Below the pieces are notes generated by a model that made no database searches, was not told the DNA's origin, and saw nothing but the letters and a program-made list of their open reading frames with translations. Source: Pleurotus ostreatus/Saccharomyces cerevisiae fusant (taxonomy: Eukaryota > Opisthokonta). Taken from it: a stretch of 16,446 nucleotides of DNA. Position 1 is the first letter of the stretch. Each line of letters begins with the position of its first letter. The stretch covers positions 1 to 16,446 of the forward strand of contig JAMQCK010000758.1 of NCBI GenBank assembly GCA_024196135.1. The letters are read 5' to 3'. Made by a program: the position numbers and the translations under genes. Positions 1 to 8,949 of the stretch are shown piece by piece.

Positions 1-2081
1 GGTGGCAGCGCGCTCAATTTCTTCACGTTGATCTTCTTTGGCCTTAACATCGTCCTCTTTTTGACGTTCTGCATGATCTCTGCCATCCGGTACTTCCGCT
101 ACCCAGGGTTATGGACGATCATGGTCCATCACCCAGTGCAGAGTCTGTTTCTCGGAACGTTTCCTATGGGTGAGCGTCCGATCCCACTATTCATCAGAAT
201 GTCCTTATTAATTCTGTGAACTAGGCGCGGCCACCATACTCAACATTGCTGTCAACACCGTCAATGAGACCTACGGCGTTGGTGGCAAGGGTCTGCTCTA
301 CTTCCTCTGGGCATGCTGGTGGGCCGACGTATTCACGTCCATTGCATGTTGCTTCCTAATGATACACGTCATGTCCGTATTTTCTCGCGGCATATGTATG
401 CAAGGCTGATAACTCGTATAGGACTATACAACACACGCACTCTCTCGACAAGATGACTGCCGTCTGGCTACTCCCCGTCGTGACCGTCATTGTCGCGTCC
501 GCCTCGGGTGGGGTCATCGCGCCGTCTCTCTACAAGTACTCTGCATCGCACGCACTCATCACGATTACGCTGTCCGCTGTCCTCGTCACCATTGGCATAA
601 CGCTCGCGCTCATGATGCTCACGATCTATCTCCTACGTCTCATTGTGCACGGTCTTCCTCCCACGGCGACTATAATATCCGTTTTCCTTCCACTTGGTCC
701 CACAGGTATGATGACTCCGTCGACGAACACTTTACTCCCGTCTTACCCTTTATATAGGCCAGGCCGGATTTTCCATCATACTCATCGGGCAATGCTTCAG
801 ACAATTCCTTCCTGTGTACACCGGCGATTCCGAATTGCTACGTGGCATGCCGACGGGAGAATCGATCGAAGTCGTCTGCACATCTATCTGCTTCGTGCTT
901 TGGTCAATGTGCACGATGTGGGTTATCTTCGCCTTCCTCAGCATCCAAAATGTCATCCGCAAGACGCCCATCCCCTTCAAAGTACCCTTCTGGGGCCTTA
1001 TTTTCCCGAACGTGCGTGTATTTATTTACCATGCCTTACGCACTCCCTGAGTTGTTTGCAGGGTGTCTACGCCAACACGACCATCACGCTCGGCGTCGCG
1101 CTCGACTCGGGCTTCTTCAAGATCTGGGGCTGCATCTACGCCGCCATGACCCTCTGCATGTGGCTCTACGTCGCCTGGCGCTCCATCGGCCTCGTCCACA
1201 CCCGCGAGATCTTCGAGGCGCCCTGCCTCGAGGCCGTCGACGTCGAGAAACTGCGCCGCCGCGGGATCCGCATCTCGTACGGCCGCCACATGGACGGGCA
1301 GGGCCTCCCCGCGTCCGCGCCTGAGTCCTCTGGCGCGTATCCTGAGGAGAAGGTGCCCGACGCGTACCGCTCGCCGTATAGCTCGGGCTGCTCGCAGGTC
1401 AGCCTCCCGCACCACTCGGAGATCAGGCTCCCGCCGATTGATTTGCCGTTCCCGGCTGCGGGGGCGGGAGGGGAGGACAAGGACGTGAAGAGAAGCCCGC
1501 GGGATGTGAGGGTGGAGGAGGCGCCGACGAGCAGGCGCAGCTCGCGGGTGGCGGATATCGTGTCGATTCGGCGCACGGATTCGCGGCATGAGAGCGAGGT
1601 GTGGGGGAATGGCGTCGACTCGCCCAAGAGTCCGGTGCCACCTCTCCCGCCTCTCTCGTTGCACGGGCGCGATGCGCACGTTCTGTTGTCTTCGGACGGT
1701 ACGCGCGTGCCGTCGACGGCGAACGAGCACGTCGCATTCCCTGCGCCTCATCCGGAATACGTGTTGCCCAGGGCTCAGCCTCACTATCAGCTGCACTCGC
1801 AGATGGTGTCGCCCGTCTCCCATCACATGTCGTCTGTCTCCCACCCCATGTCGCCCGTCGCCCTCCACAACTCGTCGATCTCTCACCCCGTCTCGCCCCA
1901 CATCTCGCCCTACGAACTCCAGATGCCGCCTCCGACGTCTCCAACGCGTGCTGTGCCGACGTCCCCCTTGCACCCCGCGCCGCTGTCCCCCACGCGCCCC
2001 GGTGTGCTATCGCCACGTCGCAGCGGGGAACGGGTGCACAATTGGCGCGCCAGGTATAGAGACAATAACCCGTACCACTAA
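1..2081 (+). CDS. SSU1: SSU1-like plasma-membrane sulfite efflux pump (TDT family), 5' end outside window
   Basis: The visible 624 codons lie in exons 1-169, 225-372, 422-705, 758-1011 and 1062-2081; all junction phases agree. The protein resembles the tellurite-resistance/dicarboxylate transporter (TDT) family, in particular fungal SSU1, which exports sulfite across the plasma membrane. Signs of this are NFFTLIFFGLNIVLFL, a segment like FPMGA, MTAVWLLPVVTVIVASASGG, PLGPTGQAGF and the last helix pair ending near WRSIGLVH. Several hydrophobic helices are obvious; the first one or two are missing because the gene enters from the left edge. After the last helix (about residue 345 of the visible part) comes a cytoplasmic-type tail of about 280 residues, rich in Ser, Pro, His and Arg, with many SP pairs. 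This is much longer than the short tail of yeast Ssu1. The donor of the second intron (GTCCGT at 373) is weak but is the choice that keeps frame. Substrate is inferred from family only; malate transport (Mae1 branch) is the alternative. Confidence 0.85.
1803..1907 (+). repeat. Degenerate 21-bp (7-residue) repeat in the transporter tail
   Basis: Five consecutive in-frame units of seven codons follow the pattern M-(V/S)-S-P/S-V-S-H: MVSPVSH, HMSSVSH, PMSPVAL, HNSSISH and PVSPHIS. The nucleotide copies have diverged at third positions, so this is an old coding repeat and not a recent slippage tract. Confidence 0.7.
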
Positions 2082-2398
2082 TTCGGACGCGGGAGGCTCT
2101 CACGCAGACGTGGCTGCTGGCGTCTCAATATCGTGTCCTGGCGATTCGCAATGTTATAGAAGAACGATGTGCATGCCTCACGGTTCATATACACGCAGCA
2201 GTCCTATTAACGAACTACATTCCCAAGTAGAATTCAATGAGAATCTTTGCATCCACGACTCTTCTCATTGACCTTGCACCTCGCTTGTGGACAATGATGA
2301 CTGGTGGCTGATTCACGACGACCAATAACATCCCTTCGCCTACATACGCAACATTGCAAGAAGACCAGACCAGCTCGCACTCTCCCTAGAAGGCATCC
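2082..2398. other. Intergenic space between convergent genes
   Basis: 317 bp between the stop of the transporter (+) and the stop of the first protease inhibitor (-). It must hold both 3' untranslated regions. I see no gene, strong hairpin or repeat here. Confidence 0.6.
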
Positions 2399-2879
2399 TC
2401 AGACGGAAACAACAGAGTCACGCTCTGGAGAATGCGGTCAGAACTGATGCCTAAGGCGTACAAGAGCACCCACCGATGTAGTCAATAATCCCGCCCGACC
2501 CAGTCAGGCTCTGCAGCTGCGTGATCATGGCCTCAGGGATGACGGCGGAGAAGCCCTGGAGATATCCGTGAGCTTCCTGTGCTGGGGCCCCTTGCATGGC
2601 ACGGAACGCACCTTGAGCATGTAGTCGTAGATCTCCGTCACGACGCCGCCCTGCGCCTCAATCTCGCTGGCGTGCTGCTTGATCTCCGCCGGCGTCGTGC
2701 CGTCCTTGAACATGACAATGCACTCTGCATGACGAGGTGAGCAGGGCTATACCGAAAGTGATGGTGAAGGAGAAGGACGCACTGGTATGCCCCGACGACG
2801 AGCCCATCATCTCGGTCATCTCTGCCTCGGACATCATATGCCCCCCGGGCATGTCCATCATGTGGCGGATAGGAGCCAT
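2399..2879 (-). CDS. I9/Pbi2-type serine-protease inhibitor with Met/His-rich N-terminus (inhibitor A)
   Basis: Four exons on the minus strand: 2879-2783, 2724-2612, 2555-2474 and 2424-2399, giving 105 residues. Residues 33 onward match the inhibitor I9 / propeptide-like fold: KCIVMFKDGTTPAEIK, then a GGVVTEIYDYMLKGFSAVIP strand pair, and DYIERD near the C-terminus. Family members such as yeast Pbi2 and Pleurotus POIA1 inhibit subtilisin-type vacuolar proteinases and can aid their folding. The first 32 residues are extra: they contain nine Met (MM, MxM, HMM clusters) and three His (positions 6, 14, 31), which the paralogue at 3309-3752 lacks. The start is the ATG at 2879. The three exon junctions flanking the core have the same place and phase as in the paralogue, which supports the model. 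The C-terminus ends SVVSV instead of the usual GVVTTQ, so the inhibitory tail residues differ and activity is uncertain. Confidence 0.8.
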
Positions 2880-3308
2880 GGCGAGTAGGAGTGGTTGACG
2901 AGTAGTTGGTGGGGAGGATGGGTAGGTAGTGTACAAGAGGGTTAGGGTGTGGTGGTGGTGGTGGTTGCGGAAGAAGTCGTGAGATTGGTAGCTCGGCAGA
3001 GTCGTCGACGGCGGGCTTCGCAGGCCAGACCCGCCGCAGACGACGGCGCCGCGCAAGCTGCCGTCCTCATTCCGAATTGTTGTTCATTCCATCGTCCACA
3101 GCAGTCCACAGCCTACCTTCAGTCAGGTCGAGTCACCTGACTGCGCGCTATTGAATCTCGCGCCACCGAAGTCAGATCTCCCATCGCGCTCGAACAAGTC
3201 ACTCAGCAAATTCCATCCTCCTCCTATAGCACGTACAGATACAAGGGTTTATACAGGCAGTCAAGATGCGCGTCCGCATACGTTAGATCGATAAGGATAG
3301 TTGTCCGA
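2880..3308. other. Intergenic space: promoter of inhibitor A and 3' region of inhibitor B
   Basis: 429 bp between the two inhibitor genes, which are transcribed in the same direction (-). It contains a (GTG)5 run at 2949-2964, which reads as CAC repeats on the coding strand about 70 bp upstream of the start of inhibitor A. No coding signal was recognised. Confidence 0.55.
2949..2964. repeat. (GTG)5 trinucleotide run
   Basis: Five perfect GTG units upstream of inhibitor A (CAC on its sense strand), in the likely 5' untranslated region or core promoter. Confidence 0.8.
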
Positions 3309-3752
3309 TTACTGCGTCGTCACCACACCGTCGGGCTCTGTAGGGTGGCGCTATCAGCGACTGTGAGGGTATGCGACTGGGAAGGGGGTGCGCACCGATG
3401 TAGTCAATGTCATCGCCGACGAAGCTGTTCAAGGACTGCAGGTGCTCTGGCGTAATCTTGGCGGAGAAGCCCTGCGATGATTGTCTGGAAAAGCAGTGGC
3501 TTAGAGGGGAGTGGCGCACGCACGTTCAAGATGGAATCGTAGACGTTGAGGACCTCGCCACCTGAGAGATCGTATAAGTAGACTGTACGCGAAGGGTGAA
3601 GACATGACGCACCGTTCTGATTGACCTGTTCGGCGTGCTTCTGGATCTGGTCCTTCGTAACACCCTGCTTGAAGACGACGATGTACTCTGCGATGATCAG
3701 TGAGTAACAAGCCGTGATCCAGCAGAATGCCGCCCTCACTCTCTGCGGACAT
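3309..3752 (-). CDS. I9/Pbi2-type serine-protease inhibitor, canonical 76-residue form (inhibitor B)
   Basis: Five minus-strand exons: 3752-3740 (13 nt: ATG plus three codons and one base), 3687-3613, 3561-3524, 3471-3396 and 3337-3309. The joined product is 76 residues, the usual length for this family. It starts MSAEKYIVVFKQGVT, contains NQNGGEVLNVYDSILNGFSA and ends in DYIEPDGVVTTQ, the classic fungal tail. Known relatives bind subtilisin-like proteinases (vacuolar proteinase B in yeast) and act in the cytosol or vacuole; the target here is inferred. Compared with inhibitor A, it has one extra intron (3562-3612) splitting the NGG motif, while the other three introns coincide in position and phase. 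This points to a local duplication followed by intron loss or gain and divergence of copy A. Confidence 0.9.
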
Positions 3753-4125
3753 AATGGCTGGTTTACTGGGTGTGTGGATGTGCAGATGGGAGTTGCGGAC
3801 AGGAAGATAATGGCGAAGCTGCGCGCCGTGATGACGTGCAGAGCAGCGCAGTGATGCCATGACACATACTACCTCTTTTGGAAAACAAGGGGAAAGTGCC
3901 CAGGCCCCAGGATGAACGATGATGTCAATGGCGGTATAGTATGGCGCGAGCATAGGCCAGCGTACATGACAGGGATCCAGACGTATAGCTATGGACAACA
4001 GTAGTGTGTAAGGAGCGTCAGTTCATGGACGATTAGGCGGTCACAGTGGAGGTGCTAGGGGTAACGTATAGTGGTGGTATACGCACAGTAAAAATACAGA
4101 GGATTTAATCGCGTCCGTTGCAGTG
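3753..4125. other. Intergenic space: promoter of inhibitor B and 3' region of the 7-helix gene
   Basis: 373 bp with no recognisable coding sequence. Because both neighbours are read on the minus strand, it must contain the terminator region of the membrane protein gene and the promoter of inhibitor B. No clear TATA box seen. Confidence 0.5.
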
Positions 4126-5592
4126 TCATGGAACGTCTGCTGCAGGCCCGGTGCTATGCAATTGAGGAAGCGGAGGCGAAGCTCGTCTACCCTCTTCCTT
4201 GATGAAGATGTCCGGATATCGCGCCTCAATATATCGCTCGGCCTCTTCTTGAACCCCATCTTCGCTTGTGGTACCGATGTCAACATGGGATCGCGCAAAA
4301 TGTACGCTTGTTCTCCAGTCTGTTGGCGGCGTCCAAGTGAAAGAAGAACCTACAGTACCCCCGGTCTTCATCCCCGCAACGCGCACGGATATGGCCAGGA
4401 GAGCGATGCCTGAAGGAAATGCACTTTAGCAATCATCTCTAGGCTTTAGTTTCTTACCTACCCGTAACGGACGGGATCATGACCTGCCTACGTGTGAAGT
4501 CAGTAAGGAGACGATGTACTGTCAAGGGTGACACGCACATGTAGACCATGCCCGGATGTCGCAGGAAGAAGAACAAGTTATACAAGAACAGCACTGTCAG
4601 ATACAGACCGGCAGACTGCGAAATGATGGATGCAATGCGGATGAGACTGCCGCTTCGCCTTGAGTATCGATGCAATCCCGCGCGCGCCGACTCCGAATGT
4701 TGCGAAAGCAGGCGATAGATCAGAAGCCCAGTGGTGATCACATTTTGTGCGAGGACCATGGTGAGCGCTGCGCTGACCTGCCGGATATCTTGAGATACAC
4801 CCGTCGCTGTGAACACGATGATGACTGGTAGAATCATGGGTTTGCGAGAAGTTCATGGCAAAGTAGTACGACGAACATAGAGTCCCGGCTAGTAGAGCCC
4901 AGGGTATGGCTGTGACGCGAAAATTGTAGTCCCAGAGCAAGTGCGTTCGGAGAGCCTGGCGCAATGGGTTTAGCGACATGATACATTCGAGGGGGTGAAG
5001 ACACACTATCAAGAAGTCCCCCATCCACATCTGCACGAACGCGAGGAGGCTCGATACGTCTGCCACCAGCTTGGCTGCCTTGCCGTCCACATAGTCGGTA
5101 TATGGCGACCGCGTTGCTCCATAGATCGACAGCCCTGCTCCACGTATCAATATCAGGCTTCTACGAACCGCATGAGTGCATCTCACCAGAGCAAGCGACC
5201 CCGACGAGATACATGAGGATCGTGACCACGAAGTAGACCTAGGCAGAGCAGTGAGTATAATCATAAAGAATAGGTGATCGAGACGCACCCTTCCTGCTAG
5301 TGTCTTCCCCGTTCCATGCCTGTACCTCGAGATCATGTACTGGAGGAAGAGAGTGGTGTAGATGCCTGACGAGGGGGACCCATAGGTCACAAACAGCGCC
5401 AAGGGGGAACACATATAGAATCGGTACCGAAGAATACAGCCTGAATACGGAAGAAGTACGACGGCGATCAGCTCTTCATCAAGCTTGGCGCGCAGAAGCG
5501 GGGAGGGGACTTGAACACACCTCTAACCAATTCGCCAGCGGCAGCGGCAGCACCTTTGCGACATCCCAATGGCCGCCCTCAGCGCCGGGCAT
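4126..5592 (-). CDS. Seven-helix integral membrane protein of unknown function (Agaricomycete-type)
   Basis: Nine minus-strand exons fit in phase: 5592-5521, 5440-5428, 5365-5289, 5238-5187, 5134-5007, 4955-4877, 4824-4539, 4487-4462 and 4409-4126, giving 338 residues. Hydrophobic helices fall near residues 24-42, 55-75, 93-114, 127-150, 156-178, 204-228 and 236-256, then a polar tail of about 80 residues. Landmarks are EAVFFGIYTTLFLQYM in helix 1, a conserved WMGDFLIALRTHLLW block after helix 3, and SQSAGLYLTVLFLYN in helix 6. This layout is typical of a large, uncharacterised family of heptahelical proteins in mushroom fungi; sensing or receptor roles have been suggested for such families only by analogy. 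Exon 2 is just 13 nt. The apparent frame change near 4830-4870 is explained by a 52-nt intron (4825-4876) and is not a frameshift. The exact first exon is the least certain part. Confidence 0.8.
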
Positions 5593-5906
5593 GTCAGAGG
5601 TAGTGATAAGACGCAAGGAGGGCTGCACATGGGTTTCTCACGAGGCAGAGTTGCCGTGTCTTCATGTGCTGGCGGCGGCTGCAGGAACGGGGACATGATC
5701 GTGATCGAGGCTAGAAGTCGACAACTGCGCACCGGTGGCGCGCACTTTGGTCATTGTCCTATCCTTGGTCCTATCGATTGCTGGCAGTTCAGAGTTCCCA
5801 AGGCAGTCTCATTTCCTGGTAAATGGTGTGCTGGTATTAGACTTTCAGATCGCAGAGGTGCGCCCTCTTGAAAGCCAGGATGTAACTACATAGATGCATA
5901 CCAACC
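5593..5906. other. Intergenic space: promoter of the 7-helix gene and 3' region of SUV3
   Basis: 314 bp between two minus-strand genes. It must include the SUV3 polyadenylation region and the promoter of the membrane protein gene. No gene, repeat or clear promoter motif recognised. Confidence 0.5.
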
Positions 5907-8411
5907 TCATGCCCTCCCTGCGGGCCTCCCCTCTCTCGTCGACGACCCGGCTCCCAGTCCCTCCCTGAACGCCCTCACCATCCTGTGAGGCTCGTACGAA
6001 AGCTGCTTCACAGGTCGCCTGTCCAACACTTCGCGCGCCCGATCCGCCACCTCTGACCCCTTCCACGTCAACGCGTGCAGCACCCACTCCATCGCAGCCT
6101 CCACCCGGTGCTTGAGCTGCTCTGCCTCGCCCGCCGAGCAGAACTGCACTGGCTGCCGCAGCCCCAGCCACACATACGCGCTCAGGATCTTGTGCAGCCG
6201 CTCGAGCTGCATGAGCATGCTGTCCGCGGCTGCGCCACCCTGCCTGCCCCGCTTCATGCGCCGCTCGACATCCGTGAGCGTGATCAGAAGCCCCGTATCG
6301 CGTAGCAAGAGCTGCAGGTCGACGCGCAAATGCTTTTCGCGCAGCATGAGCAAGCGCCGGGCGATCGTAGCCTGCTCCGGGTCGCGCCAGCCGATGGGCG
6401 CTGCCACGAAGGTCGTGATGTCGACGAGGCGCATCGTGTCGGTACCCTCCATGTCAATAACATCGGCCATGAGGCGGCGGATTTGCTCCTGGTCCGTGTA
6501 GCGCAGCCGCGAGGGGATGGTGGACGTGTACTGCAGCGCGTCCAGCCAAAGGTCGAATTTCGAGCCGCGCGGGAGCGCTGCGCGCACGGCAGAGTAGAGG
6601 TCGTTCCGGGCGTTCAGACCGGCGCGCTGAAGGGGCTGATTCTCCGCGGCGAGGGCCTGACGGACGTGTTCCATGTCGTCTTCCCTGAGAGTGGTCACAT
6701 ATCCGACGGGCTTGTCGCCGCCGTGCAGGCCATAGCGACCTGCGCGACCCGCAATTTGCTTCGTTTGCGAGAGGCTGAGCGCGACTTGCCTCCGACCGTC
6801 GTGCTTCTGGCATGTAGAGAAGACAACGCGGCCAATCTTCCTGCAATATAATGTCAGCAGCAACGTTGGTGACCGTGTTATGTTGCTCACAGGTTGAGAC
6901 CCATGCCGATGGCATCACTGCCTACCAGGACGTCGTACCCACTGTCCGGGTCGTTGAATAGGGTAGCCTGTTCACTCCGAACTTCTGGTGGAAGACCACC
7001 ATAAACAACCGCGCAGCGAAGGCCAGTAGCCTTCTCAATCTCTTCCTTGACCTGGAAGATCTTTTGACGGCTGAAGCAGACAACGCAATCGCCCTTGCGA
7101 ATCTTGGAGAAGTCGCCCTTCAGGCTCTCCTTCTCAACCTCCAAGGGCGTCAGACGTTCGTATCTGTGAGCGTGTAAGCTGGTACCATATCGAAGAGTGC
7201 CACACGTACCTATTGATGACGAGTTCGTCGCCAGTATGCGCTATGAGCTCTTGCACGAGAGGGATAGCCGTGTCTTCGCCGCAAAGATGGAGCTCCTTCG
7301 CTGCCAATCCCAGCACCGCATTCGTCCACGCACATCCGCGCTGGTCGTCCGCGATCATCTGTATCTCGTCCACAACCGCCACGTCGTAGTTCGCTTGGAA
7401 GCTGAGCATCTCAATGGTCACAGACGACAGTCGCGAGTACGGGTCGATGATCTTGTGCTCCTCGCCGGTGACCATGTTGCACTTCCTCGCGTACTGTGGA
7501 TTGATGTCCCTCCGCGCCGCGGGGCGCTCGGTGCCGAAGTCGAGGGCAGAGTCGGCGAGCTCCTCGGCGGCGACTTGGCCTGGTCGGCGCGGTGGGGGCT
7601 CGGGCATGCCGGCGGGGACGATCTGGCCGAGGTTCAGGCGCTCCCAGATCTCGTACGCGAGGAGGCGGAGGGGACCGGCGTAGATTCCCAGCTTGGCAGC
7701 TGCGAGCGCGCGCAGGGCATTGTGCGTCTTGCCGCTGTTGGTGGGGCCGACGTGCATGATGATCTTGCGCTTGACGTGGCGCGCATGGGGGAATTCTTCC
7801 CAGATGAAGGGGCGTCTCGTAGCCGCGGTGAGGCGTCGGACCTGCGTTATGGCGTCCGCGCTGACGCCTCCTGCCTCCAGAACTGGGGTCGCCTCGGGCT
7901 TCGCTGCCCAGCGGAAGAGGGTTTGGGATAGGACTTCATCGTTGAGGCTTGCGCGCTCTTGTTTGGGGACGAGGTAGCCCAGTCGGTCTATTCCATACTC
8001 CTCAAAGGCACCTGGTGTCTCGAGTATATTCTCTTGCAAGACCGCACCCTTGTACGTCTCAAGCAAGGCAATAGCATCGTCATGAGGTATGCCGAATGCT
8101 CGTAGTCGCCGAGTAATGATGGGAGAGTCTGCCCAAGACTCGATGATGCTGGTGAAATACTTCTTGAGGCTTTCCGGAGTCGTGTCAGCTGGTCTTAGCC
8201 CGCCATCCGCTGGATGGGGGCTAATCTTGGGTAGGTGGGAGGCCTTGGACTGCGTCTGGCGCCCTCTGGGTGGACGTGAGGGAGTGCGCGATCGGGACTC
8301 TGTCTGCGACCGCGCGACCACGGCAGACGCGGTCAGCGCACGTCGGCTAGGGCCCGCTACCGGCGAACGAAAGACAGCAGCGAGACATTGGCGCCGACAT
8401 CGCGCAAGCAT
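5907..8411 (-). CDS. SUV3: Mitochondrial ATP-dependent RNA helicase SUV3
   Basis: Three minus-strand exons (8411-7210, 7163-6891, 6840-5907) encode 802 residues, close to human SUPV3L1 and yeast Suv3. SUV3 unwinds RNA in the mitochondrial matrix and, with an exoribonuclease, forms the RNA-degrading mtEXO complex in yeast. The N-terminus (MLARCRRQCLAAVF and following) is Arg-rich without acids, as expected of a matrix targeting sequence. Walker A is VGPTNSGKT (residues 221-229), the DEAD-like box is DEIQM (348-352) and HLCGE follows at 375-379. The second RecA domain has CVVCFSRQK, VVYGGLPPEVR, VLVGSDAIGMGLNL and QIAGRAGR (520-527). The C-terminal accessory region contains the YTSTIPSRLRY-like and LCLRQP-like (here WLGLRQP) segments of the family. 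A Pro/Glu-rich insertion of about 40 residues (266-308) lies inside the first RecA domain. The start at 8411 is the first ATG outside the divergent mS33 gene. Confidence 0.95.
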
Positions 8412-8501
8412 GAGGGGAGGAGCAGAAGGCGCTCGAGAGGTTTTCCGCCGCTGCTCGATCGGCCCGGCCAGCCGCCCGCCCGCCTCTTCCTCCCTCCCAC
8501 C
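8412..8501. promoter_or_regulatory. Probable bidirectional promoter shared by SUV3 and mS33
   Basis: Only 90 bp separate the two divergent start codons, so both promoters and both 5' leaders must overlap here or inside the neighbouring coding sequence. The stretch is GC-rich; next to the mS33 start it is a C/T-rich tract with CCGCCCGCC repeats. No TATA box is visible, which is common for housekeeping promoters. Confidence 0.65.
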
Positions 8502-8949
8502 ATGGCCACCGCGCTCCGCACAGCGCTCGTCACCGCAAAGGCCGGCGCCGGCGCGGTCGCGAAGGCGAAGAAAATCAACCCGGACCTCTTGCACAACCGC
8601 ATACAGGCGCTCGACCGCCTGCGCGCTTCGATATTCCAGACGTCGTACAACCCGACGGGCGTGCGCACGGGTGCGAAGTACCTAAGGAACCGCCTGCGCG
8701 GCCCGAGCATGGTCGAGTACTATCCGCCGGAGGTCGACCTGGCGAAGATTGCGCGCGAGTATCCGGAGCTGGAGATTATCAACGAGGCGGAGCAGCAGCG
8801 TCTCCAGGACGTGCTCGATCGGAAGACGAGAGGGAAGGGTACGCCGAAGAAGGCGAAGAACAAGGGTACGTCAACGCTCAGTGATGCTGTGGAATGGTAC
8901 TCATGTTGTTTCGCTAGGGGAGACCAGGAGAGCGTCGCGCAAGCGCTAA
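8502..8949 (+). CDS. RSM27: Mitochondrial small-subunit ribosomal protein mS33 (Rsm27)
   Basis: Two exons, 8502-8865 and 8918-8949, encode 131 residues. The core matches the mS33/Rsm27 family (Pfam-type mitochondrial ribosomal S27/S33): LDRLRASIFQTSYNPTGVRTG, KYLRNRLRGPSMVEYYPPEV, the acidic YPELEIINEAEQQRL helix, then RKTRGKGTPKKAKNKG. It is a component of the small mitoribosomal subunit. The Ala/Lys-rich start (MATALRTALVTAKAGAGAV) may act as a targeting sequence. A 52-nt intron (8866-8917) precedes a short last exon coding for a basic tail (ETRRASRKR). Its divergent neighbour SUV3 also acts in mitochondrial RNA metabolism, so joint expression is plausible. Confidence 0.93.

Noticed and set aside
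1026..1973. Long minus-strand open frame (315 codons), Arg-rich
   Set aside because: It lies fully antisense to the last exon of the transporter. Its Arg-rich composition is what antisense of GC-rich coding DNA gives.
3180..3230. A GTTCGAG-like B-box on the minus strand suggesting a tRNA
   Set aside because: No matching A-box, acceptor stem or cloverleaf pairing nearby.
4825..4876. Apparent frameshift in the seven-helix gene
   Set aside because: A 52-nt GT..AG intron joins the two frames and gives an uninterrupted fourth helix (AGTLFIIVFTATG), so the gene is intact.
7197..7931. Plus-strand open frame of 244 codons
   Set aside because: Antisense to the first exon of SUV3, whose helicase motifs are unmistakable. 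No motif in this frame.
8412..8594. Upstream extension of the SUV3 open frame to 8594
   Set aside because: It has no suitable ATG, runs into the mS33 coding sequence, and would bury the Arg-rich targeting sequence that starts at 8411.
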